NCBI GenBank assembly: GCA_030066195.1
Contig: JASJCB010000080.1
Location: 1-54,328, forward strand
From: Acidobacteriota bacterium
GTDB lineage: Bacteria > Acidobacteriota > Holophagae > Acanthopleuribacterales > Acanthopleuribacteraceae
DNA length: 54,328 nucleotides
Direction of reading: 5' to 3'
Numbering within the stretch: the first letter of the stretch is position 1; each line of letters begins with the position of its first letter. The notes under the pieces are model-generated. The model was not told where the DNA came from, did no database searches, and was given only the letters and a program-made list of their open reading frames with translations. Both the position numbers and the translations under genes were made by a program. Shown here piece after piece: positions 1 to 7,444 of the stretch.

Positions 1-286
1 CCCAGATGGACAGCCAATAACCCCAGGCGGCCTGAAAGCCGATGAAGTCGCCGTAGGCCGCCCGGGAATAGGCATAGGGCCCGCCGACCTTGGGCATCAA
101 CTGAGCCAGCCGCGCAAACAGCAGGGCCATCACAATCGCGCCGGCGGTGGTGAACAACCAGCCGCCGATTCCCAACCAACCGTAAGGGGCCAGGGAAGCG
201 GGCACCATGAACACGCCGCTGCCGATCATATTACCCATAACCAATGAGGTACAGATCCAGATGCCCAGTGTTCGTTTCTGCTGCAT
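1..286 (-). CDS. APC-family amino acid permease, N-terminal part (runs off window)
   Basis: Reading leftward from an ATG at 286 gives 95 codons with no stop before the window edge. The protein opens with a short polar stretch and a first membrane helix carrying the motif GNMIGSGVF. This is the glycine-rich helix-1 signature of amino acid-polyamine-organocation (APC) transporters, where it helps form the substrate site. A second hydrophobic helix follows at about residues 37-60, and then the loop PKVGGPYAYSR, also typical of the family. An AGGGGGA ribosome binding site sits 4 bases before the ATG. It is expected to be an inner-membrane amino acid or polyamine transporter; substrate cannot be told from this fragment. 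Only the first fifth of a usual ~450-residue protein is present. Confidence 0.85.
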   Translation of the reverse strand, partial: MQQKRTLGIWICTSLVMGNMIGSGVFMVPASLAPYGWLGIGGWLFTTAGAIVMALLFARLAQLMPKVGGPYAYSRAAYGDFIGFQAAWGYWLSIW

Positions 287-364
287 GGGTCCCCCTGAAG
301 CGCCGCGCGGACTGAATCCATCAGGTCATCGAACCATGTCCGGGGACAGATATTGCACTCGATC

Positions 365-447
365 TTAGCGGAATGAACACCAGGCCGCAAGTTTTCACGG
401 GCGCGCGGGGGAGCATGGGAGTGCGGCCGGGACTTGATAAAGTCGTG
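365..447. repeat. Direct repeat, left copy (flanks 16-kb operon)
   Basis: An 83-bp sequence that recurs in the same orientation at 16553-16633. The two copies share two exact blocks, GCCGCAAGTTTTCACGGG (384-401) and TGGGAGTGCGGCCGGG (416-431), with scattered mismatches elsewhere and a 2-bp length difference. This copy lies between the start of the permease gene and the end of the protease gene, so the pair exactly encloses the six-gene minus-strand operon. It could be a dispersed genomic repeat or a recombination/attachment scar; the sequence does not decide. Confidence 0.75.
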
Positions 448-495
448 CATCTCGCCTTGAATGGCGGCCGCTAGGCGCCGTTCCTTCCGCTGGGA

Positions 496-1653
496 TCAGT
501 TATTGAATAGGGGCACGTCCACCGGGCCGGCGAACCAGAATTGCGGATGACGGGAGAGGGCGTCGAAAAAGCGGCTGGGGGCGCGCAGGTGGATCAGCTC
601 GGCATGGGTGAACGAGCGCAGGATGCCGGGCGTCGTCCCGCTTTCCCGGGCCACCTCCGCCAGCCAGGGGGGCCGGTCCGGGGGCGCGCTCCCGGGCTCT
701 TCGGACGGAATGGCGCCTGGTTGCAGGGCGATGACGGCCTCCACCTGGTCGTGGGGACGGGCGCGCCGGCACCGCGTCCGCAGCCGGGCATCGAAATAGG
801 GTTGGGTCTGGAAGGCCGGCGGCGGGGCCGCTACGGGCTTGTCGGCGCCGTTCGGCGCGGCCGTCAGGGCGGCTAGGGCCGCCGCCGGCCGCACGAGTCC
901 CGGCCCGCCCGCCCGGTCGTCGCCCCGGCGTGGGCCGGCGCCTGCGAGCAAGGCCCGCCTGATGGTCGCGGCCTCGGCGTCGGGTCGGGCCTGACGCAGC
1001 CTGGCGACCACGCCGGCCACGTAGGCGCATGCCATGGAGGTGCCGCTACGCACGGCGGTCCCGCCTCCGGGCGCGGCGGCGCGGATGTTTACCCCGGGAG
1101 CCAAAATGTCGGGCTCGTGGGTGTTCCGGTGGTAACGGCTGCCCGAGAAAGGGGCCGCCCGTCCTTGCTGGTCTACCGCACCTACCGACAAGACCTGGGG
1201 ATAACAGGCGGGACTGCAGACCCGGCCCGGGCCGCGGTTGCCGATGGCCGCCACCACCAGCACGTCCCGGTCGGTCAGGGCCCGGATCAGGCCCAGGAAG
1301 ACGGGGGTTGGGGAGGCGATGCCCACGGGCAGACAGGCCACGCGCAGATGGTCGGCCGGCAGGAGGTCCAGACCCACGAGCAGGTTGAGCAGGGTCTTGC
1401 CCCCGCGCGGGAGGGCAACGACCCGCAGGCGCGCGGCGGGGGAGAGCGGCGGCAGACCCGGGTAGCGGGCCTCACAGATGATGCCGGCGGTGTGGGTGCC
1501 GTGGCCGGTAAGATCGTAGACCTCCGTGCCGGACATCACCTGGCCGTCACGGTCGAGCACGAAGAAGCGCGACACCCGCTCCGTGAGCCGAGGATGGGCA
1601 GAGCTGATACCGGTATCCAGGTGGGCGATGGTGAGTGGCTTCATCGAAATCAC
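496..1653 (-). CDS. Subtilisin-family (S8) serine protease, apparently cytoplasmic
   Basis: 385 aa. The S8 catalytic triad is complete: Asp13 in HLDTG, His51 in GHGTHTAG and Ser206 in SGTSMACAY, with the oxyanion Asn139 in AIGNRGPG. The catalytic domain begins directly at the N-terminus; there is no signal peptide and no inhibitory propeptide, unlike secreted subtilisins. A ~120-residue proline-rich C-terminal extension has no recognised fold. The start is GTG at 1653 or ATG at 1644; no ribosome binding site separates them. It is the last gene of the minus-strand operon, 22 bp after the 647-aa gene. Inference: it may process one of the large proteins encoded upstream, as proteases do in some particle-assembly systems. 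The S8 assignment is firm, the role is not. Confidence 0.9.
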   Translation of the reverse strand: MISMKPLTIAHLDTGISSAHPRLTERVSRFFVLDRDGQVMSGTEVYDLTGHGTHTAGIICEARYPGLPPLSPAARLRVVALPRGGKTLLNLLVGLDLLPADHLRVACLPVGIASPTPVFLGLIRALTDRDVLVVAAIGNRGPGRVCSPACYPQVLSVGAVDQQGRAAPFSGSRYHRNTHEPDILAPGVNIRAAAPGGGTAVRSGTSMACAYVAGVVARLRQARPDAEAATIRRALLAGAGPRRGDDRAGGPGLVRPAAALAALTAAPNGADKPVAAPPPAFQTQPYFDARLRTRCRRARPHDQVEAVIALQPGAIPSEEPGSAPPDRPPWLAEVARESGTTPGILRSFTHAELIHLRAPSRFFDALSRHPQFWFAGPVDVPLFNN

Positions 1654-1675
1654 GGAGCTTGGCCTCTGTGGGGAA

Positions 1676-3619
1676 CTATGCTGAAGAAGGAGAGGGCTTC
1701 ACGGTGAACCAGTAAGGAAGTGCCTCTTTTTGGTTTCCATTCTCGTCGGTGTAAAATCCTTTTATGTGGAGATCTTTGCGATCCTCATCTGTTGTAACAT
1801 CACTTTCTGTAGGAGTATACTGCCCCCCTTTTTTTATCTTGAGTTTGTATCGAAACCATGAAAAGCTTGCCTCAGTACCCTCTTCAATATTTTCCAAGCA
1901 AGCTGTCAAAGTTTTTCCAGGGTACAGTTCTTCGTCACTTTCCTTGATTGAAACCGAAACAGCAGGGTTTGCATGAGTGTCAATATACAGCCCTCCATAC
2001 GCGGATTGGAGACCCAACACAACAAAGCCTCGAAGAGCATTAACTGACTTGGCAAGTTTTTCACTCCTCTCTTCCGGTTCCACGCGGCTAATCAGGAATA
2101 TTTCAGCAAATGAATCTAAAAAACTCGCAATTGGATCTATGTAATAACAAGAAATAACTCTATCATCTTGCCTGGGTTCAGAGTCGTTGTCTTCCATACC
2201 ACCCAAGAAAATGAATAATAGGAAATGACAGAGCTCATTGACCATGGTGAGTATTTGATCAATTGTGTCGAATGTTTCGAAACCACTCCAGTGTTTCCCC
2301 AAATTGTTTGTTAAGTTAATTATATAGGCAAATGCCGGCCAAGCAACACCCTGATACCATTGATACCTCCATATTTGAGTACTTAATAGATGATTTGAAT
2401 CATCTCCGGGGCGGCTGGACTCTTGGGCCAATATGTTCCATGCAACAGATGATAAATCAGGAAGCTCTAACTTAGATAGATGACCTTTCCACCCCGCTCT
2501 TCGTGATGCATAGTCATTAATAATGCTAGTCGCGATTGCCAAACCATCCAGTATCTGGAAGGTACCATAAGCACGCTTCGAGCTCGAAAACTCTTGTGTG
2601 GATGAAGCGGATGTTGCTAAACCCGTGAGGGTGTAGGGAACGGACATCAACAAACATGTCAGCGTCAAAAAGCTGGGCTCCGGGTCTTCCTCGCCCATCA
2701 TGCCCTTCAATAACGCTGTCATCGCGTGATCCGAGGGTAAGGGTTTGGTCATCTCCCCGAGAGTGACACTGAAGACCGAGGTGCAACCGTCAAAAAAGAG
2801 TTCCAAGACTTGTCTCATCAACGCGAAACCGTTGGGTATCAGATTCTTCACGATTCCGGTTATCTCGAGCAGGAAGTCTTCGGCAGACAATGTGTCTACA
2901 TTGGTGAGGAAGTCATTGAATGACGAGAGTTGTCCTTCCAAATCCGCAAGCAGAGGCGAGGCCTCGACCGCTGCATGAATATCCCTGAAGAAGTCCTCAA
3001 TTTCCTGTTGGTGGCCCGCGAAGTCCGGCAGGATTTTCAGCCATTCATCTCCGCTGCTCTCCGATAAGGGATCCTTGACCGTGTTCTCGGGCTCGGGTCC
3101 TGTCTGGGCGTCGGGTTGGGTGGATGGGCCCTGTGCAACCGTGAAATGCTCGATGCCCAGGCTGAACTCCGGGAAGGAGAACAGGCCCGCGAGCCCGTCG
3201 ATTCGGGAGGTCAAAGCAGTAAGATCGACACAATCCAGGGTTGGTATAAAATCGTTGATAAACTCTCGGAGTTGTTCGCGGGTCGGCATTTGATTCATGT
3301 TGAGAGGTGTAGAGAAATCGATATTCAAGGTCGTCTGGATCTCGCCGAGTACATCACGGACCGTATTCCCCAAACCCGCGAGAGACGTGTTGAGGTCCGA
3401 AGCCTCCACGTTCAATTGGGCTTGGATGCTGTCCAAGACGGCATTGATGGAATTTTTGATGTCATACATTTCCGTGTCGTTTGTCAGCATCATGAGCTCG
3501 GGCTTCAAGGCTTTTTCTAGTTCTCTCGCATTGACCACGATGTCTTCCCAGTGCTCGAGAATACCCATCAGGCTGGACACCCCATTTTTCAGAGAATCGG
3601 TAGCGGTGGCTCCGGTCAT
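1676..3619 (-). CDS. Unrecognised 647-aa protein, low-GC insert in the operon
   Basis: Not recognised. The first ~170 residues are helical and acidic with heptad-like spacing, suggesting a coiled coil or bundle. The middle contains hydrophobic helices (for example around LTCLLMSVPYTLTGLATSA and ALMRQVLELFF). The C-terminal ~110 residues (from SVSIKESDEELYPGKTL) read as a beta-rich, Ig-like module with alternating strands and a charged loop. No signal peptide is seen. A strong AAGGGGGG ribosome binding site precedes the ATG at 3619. Base composition is visibly more AT-rich than the GC-rich neighbours, especially 1700-2700, so this gene may have a different origin. It lies between the LamG/fibre gene and the protease gene, all on one strand. 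A structural or effector role in the same system is inference from position only. Confidence 0.75.
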   Translation of the reverse strand: MTGATATDSLKNGVSSLMGILEHWEDIVVNARELEKALKPELMMLTNDTEMYDIKNSINAVLDSIQAQLNVEASDLNTSLAGLGNTVRDVLGEIQTTLNIDFSTPLNMNQMPTREQLREFINDFIPTLDCVDLTALTSRIDGLAGLFSFPEFSLGIEHFTVAQGPSTQPDAQTGPEPENTVKDPLSESSGDEWLKILPDFAGHQQEIEDFFRDIHAAVEASPLLADLEGQLSSFNDFLTNVDTLSAEDFLLEITGIVKNLIPNGFALMRQVLELFFDGCTSVFSVTLGEMTKPLPSDHAMTALLKGMMGEEDPEPSFLTLTCLLMSVPYTLTGLATSASSTQEFSSSKRAYGTFQILDGLAIATSIINDYASRRAGWKGHLSKLELPDLSSVAWNILAQESSRPGDDSNHLLSTQIWRYQWYQGVAWPAFAYIINLTNNLGKHWSGFETFDTIDQILTMVNELCHFLLFIFLGGMEDNDSEPRQDDRVISCYYIDPIASFLDSFAEIFLISRVEPEERSEKLAKSVNALRGFVVLGLQSAYGGLYIDTHANPAVSVSIKESDEELYPGKTLTACLENIEEGTEASFSWFRYKLKIKKGGQYTPTESDVTTDEDRKDLHIKGFYTDENGNQKEALPYWFTVKPSPSSA

Positions 3620-3734
3620 GTCAACCCCCCTTGGCGGCCTTCGCTTGTTTGTGAAAACTCAGACAATGATTAACCTCACCGTTGTACAAGTTTCCTTCCC
3701 ATAACTACCCTTTCAGAAACCAGGATATTGTTCA

Positions 3735-6700
3735 TCAATCGGTGTACTGTACCTCGAGATAAATATAAGAGCCACCAGATCCGGCATTCAAATCGCCCCC
3801 TATTCGATACCAACCACCACCGATAGCTCCTGCTCCTTGGGAACTGTTATAATGTCCTACTCTTATATTTTGAATAGCACCTTTTCCATTGCACTTGAAG
3901 CTCCCGTTAACCTCTAGTTTGGCGGTCGGCGGATTGGTTGTTCCTATGCCCACATTGCCTGCATTCGTGATCGAAAAACTCTTGCCTCCGCCTTTGGTAG
4001 CTGTTTGAAACACATAATAGCTGTTCGAACTGCCATTATTCTCGAGGAAGACGTTGTTCACATTTTGTGGAGTCTGATCTGAACTCCCACTACTGACATG
4101 AAACAGCGTCCCTGGATTCGGGTTATTGATGCCTACCCTCCCAGCATTGGTGATCGAGAAACTCTTTCCACCGCCGCTGGTGGCGGTTTGGAACACATAA
4201 CAAGAGTTCGAGGTGCCATTATTCTCTAGAAAAACGTTGTTGATCCCGGTAGGTGTTTGGCCGGAACTTCCGCACTTGATATGTAGGCTGGCTTTCGGGT
4301 CGTTCGTGCCAATGCCTTGCTTGCCGTTTTCCATAACAAAGGTCGCCTCGCCCTTGATGATCAATGCTTTTAATTTTTTTCCCGTTTTTCCAGTGCCGAA
4401 TACCACACTGTGGTTACTGTGATCTTGTAAATGACCGATGCGCAGATCGCCACCTTTCCATTCGATGAAGCGTCCCATCACCTCCAGCTCATCCTTTGCC
4501 CCCTTCAAGACCACCGCGTTTAGATCGTGTCTCACGGCTCCGAACAACTTCATCTCGGTTTTGCCCTCGAAGCACAGTCCACCACCCCGGATATCGAGTT
4601 TGTCCTGGGGGTCGTCCGTGCCGATGCCCAACGCCTCGGAAACGGTGGCGCTCTCACTCGTCAACGTGTTCACATCGGCGTTGCCGTTAACGGTGGCGTG
4701 GCCGTTTATGGTCAGACTGGTACCAGTCAGGGTATCCACCGTGGTGCCGCCGTGTACCCGGAGGCCGTTCAATACCGAAGTGGAAGAGGGGTCCACGTAT
4801 CGTCCCACGTGGTTTCTATCCACCAGACGATTGGCATAGAGATCGCCCTCGATGGTCGTTTTACCGGCGACCCTGAGGCGACTGTCATTCGGGGTGATGC
4901 CGATACCCACGTTGTTGCTGTTGCCAAACCGTTTGTGCACGATGGGCGTCTTCTCCACCTGGATGGCGAAACGTCCGTCCCAGTAACCGGGTACGTCCTC
5001 GTAGAGCAGGTAGATGTTGGCAAATCCCGAGACCGCGTTGGAGCGGATATTGCTCAGCTGGAAGTCAATGTACTCCCCCGCTTTCAGCGACCCTTCGGCG
5101 GGATCGGGTTCGAAGGTGAACACCGGGCTGGTGCCGGTGTCGTTCATGTCCAGGCTGGCGGGGTTCGAGGGCTGGAGATCACCGGCATCGTCCCAGGTAT
5201 GGCGGGTATAGGTTATCTCGATGGCTTTCAACTGATCCTCCGAGGCCAGATCCCATTCGTCCTCGGGAGGGTCGTCGAAGACGAAGCGAAAGCTGGTGTT
5301 GCGCTCCTGATTCAACTGGCCGGTCTCGAAGAGGATGCGGCCCTTGTCGCGGTTCGCCGGATCCACCTTCGCGATGTTGATCATGCGAATGCGCAGGCAG
5401 CCGGCCGTGCCGCTGCCGGCTGCCTCGGAAGGGGCGTCGTTGAGAATGGTGTTGGCGCCGACGATGCCCACCTGCAGTGGGATGTGCTTTTTGCCCCGTT
5501 GGTTGATGATGTCCACGGCACGCATGCGGGTGCCGGCGATCTCCGCCTCGGCGTTCCGGTAGTACAACCGTTGGTAGGACAGGGCGACATTGGTACCGCG
5601 CGCATAACCGCCGCCGGCGCTGCGGTACTCCAGGGTGAAGGAAAGGCTCTGTTCCACGCCCAGCGTCAGGGGCTGGTTCCCGCGATAGAGCAGCCGGAGG
5701 GAGATCTTGCCGTCCTCGGGATCTTTCTCGGCGGCGGCGGCGATCCAGTCCGGGGGCAGCTCTCCGGCCCGGATGTACTGCAGCGGATCGGTGGGGACTT
5801 CCCTGAAGGTCTGGGGTTTGAAGGTGAGCCGCAGGTGGTAGTTGTCCCTGCCGGGAACGTTGTTGCCGGTGGGCCGCCATTCCAGTTGCTGGTTGGAGGT
5901 ATTGACGAGCTCGAGAATAACCCGCTGGTTCCCTGTCTCGTCGGCCATGTAGAGGATATTCTGCTCGTCGCCGTCCCAGAGCTGAAAGTCCAGGGGGTAT
6001 TCGTCCTTGAAGGCCACCCGGGCGGCGCGGGCCTCGTGCATCACCGTCTGGACCTGCTCGGGGGTGAGCGCACGGTCGTAAATACGCACGGCTGCCAGTT
6101 CACCCTCGTAGTGGGCGTCGTCGGCGTCGGCGCCGAGGGTGAGGGTGCCGCCGGCCGCGGGTAGGCTGACGGCACGGCGGGCCGCCTGGCGCCCGTTCAG
6201 GTAGAGAAGATAATCACCAGCGGAGACCACCAGGGCCACGTGGCACCAGGTGTTCGCGGGTAGGGTCTCCGCCACGACCGTGTTCTGGTTACCGCTCTGG
6301 AAGGACAATTGATCGTTGACCAGGCCCAAGCGGCGGGCGCCGTTGCCCAGGTCGAAGACGGGCTGCCAACCAACCCGCGACGCCGGCCGGATCCAGGCCG
6401 CAAAGGTGGCCGCGACGCTCGCGGGCAGGTCGGGTGTGATGTCCACCCGGTCATCCACGCCGTCGAAGCCGATACAGCTGCCCAGCACGTCGTCGGGCGC
6501 GATCAGCGCCCCCCGCAGGGTGGCATCGAAGGCCAGATCGCCGACCGCCGGCTCGAGTTCGTCCGTGGGTAGGGCCAGTACCAGCTCTGCTTCCGCCGTG
6601 GGCACTTCCTCGGCGGGCGGCTCGACCGGTTCTGCCGGAGGCTCGACGGGTTCGGTGGGCGGCTCGACGGGTTCGGCGGGCGGCTCGACCGGTTCTGCCG

Positions 6701-7409
6701 GAGGCTCGACGGGCTCGGCGGGAGGTGCCGGCGAGGTGGCGCCGGCCGGGGTGAGCATCACACCGGTGTGGGCCACCCGGGTGGGATTGCCGTACAGGGT
6801 ACCGTGGTGGCCGTGGGGAGAGAGGTCGCTGACCGCTGTACCGCCCTGCTCGCGGAAATTCCAGTAGCCGATCAGGCCGGGCTCGTCCCCGCTCAGGGCG
6901 CGGTTCTTGAACTCATTGATCGCGGCCTCGTCGCGCACGGTTGACCATAGACGCAGCTCCCCGATCTGGCCGGTGAACGGGACCTTGCCGCCGGGACGAG
7001 CGCCGATATGGAGATCATGGTTCGAGGTGGGGGCCTCGGTGCCGTAGCTATGAACCTGGTCTCTCACCCCGTTGACATAGAGGATGGCCTCGCGGCCGGC
7101 GTTGTTCCTGGTGAGCGCCAGGTGGTACCACTGGTCGGGAACAAACTGGGTGCCGGAAGCGAACTCGTTGTCGTGATGATTGGGACCATGGTAATATTTC
7201 AGCAGGCCGCCCCAGAAGGTAAGGTCGTATTCACAGTTGTAATGTTTGGACAACAGGCACTTCCCACTCAGCGCCGCACTGGATCGGAACCAGACCTCAA
7301 TGGTCAGGTCACCGGTAACGCTCAGGGCGGCGCTGTTGGCGCAACGCATGTGATCCGCACCGCCGGCCAACTGGATGGCACACATCTCGATCTGCTGTTC
7401 AGTACTCAT
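3735..7409 (-). CDS. LamG / tail-fibre-like repeat protein, 1224 aa
   Basis: Domains in order: a LamG/concanavalin-like lectin domain at about residues 10-210 (LTIEVWFRS, DQWYHLALTRN, GELRLWSTVRDEAAI); a linker of tandem EPVEPPA units (~225-270); a second LamG domain (~275-460, with TWCHVALVVSAGDYLLYLNG); a long beta-rich region (~470-850); then a C-terminal phage-tail-fibre-like region with repeated short motifs of the GNVGIGTTNP type. Two near-identical 61-residue repeats (GSSGQTPTGINNVFLENNG and GSSDQTPQNVNNVFLENNG) lie near the end. No S74 intramolecular chaperone is visible; the protein ends in a short glycine-rich tail. There is no signal peptide. LamG modules bind sugars or proteins, and such collagen-free fibre repeats usually trimerise. 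A receptor-binding fibre or surface adhesin is likely. A GAGGAG ribosome binding site precedes ATG 7409. Confidence 0.85.
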   Translation of the reverse strand: MSTEQQIEMCAIQLAGGADHMRCANSAALSVTGDLTIEVWFRSSAALSGKCLLSKHYNCEYDLTFWGGLLKYYHGPNHHDNEFASGTQFVPDQWYHLALTRNNAGREAILYVNGVRDQVHSYGTEAPTSNHDLHIGARPGGKVPFTGQIGELRLWSTVRDEAAINEFKNRALSGDEPGLIGYWNFREQGGTAVSDLSPHGHHGTLYGNPTRVAHTGVMLTPAGATSPAPPAEPVEPPAEPVEPPAEPVEPPTEPVEPPAEPVEPPAEEVPTAEAELVLALPTDELEPAVGDLAFDATLRGALIAPDDVLGSCIGFDGVDDRVDITPDLPASVAATFAAWIRPASRVGWQPVFDLGNGARRLGLVNDQLSFQSGNQNTVVAETLPANTWCHVALVVSAGDYLLYLNGRQAARRAVSLPAAGGTLTLGADADDAHYEGELAAVRIYDRALTPEQVQTVMHEARAARVAFKDEYPLDFQLWDGDEQNILYMADETGNQRVILELVNTSNQQLEWRPTGNNVPGRDNYHLRLTFKPQTFREVPTDPLQYIRAGELPPDWIAAAAEKDPEDGKISLRLLYRGNQPLTLGVEQSLSFTLEYRSAGGGYARGTNVALSYQRLYYRNAEAEIAGTRMRAVDIINQRGKKHIPLQVGIVGANTILNDAPSEAAGSGTAGCLRIRMINIAKVDPANRDKGRILFETGQLNQERNTSFRFVFDDPPEDEWDLASEDQLKAIEITYTRHTWDDAGDLQPSNPASLDMNDTGTSPVFTFEPDPAEGSLKAGEYIDFQLSNIRSNAVSGFANIYLLYEDVPGYWDGRFAIQVEKTPIVHKRFGNSNNVGIGITPNDSRLRVAGKTTIEGDLYANRLVDRNHVGRYVDPSSTSVLNGLRVHGGTTVDTLTGTSLTINGHATVNGNADVNTLTSESATVSEALGIGTDDPQDKLDIRGGGLCFEGKTEMKLFGAVRHDLNAVVLKGAKDELEVMGRFIEWKGGDLRIGHLQDHSNHSVVFGTGKTGKKLKALIIKGEATFVMENGKQGIGTNDPKASLHIKCGSSGQTPTGINNVFLENNGTSNSCYVFQTATSGGGKSFSITNAGRVGINNPNPGTLFHVSSGSSDQTPQNVNNVFLENNGSSNSYYVFQTATKGGGKSFSITNAGNVGIGTTNPPTAKLEVNGSFKCNGKGAIQNIRVGHYNSSQGAGAIGGGWYRIGGDLNAGSGGSYIYLEVQYTD

Positions 7410-7444
7410 GGCTTACTCCTCGTATCTCGAAAATCCAATTGTGT

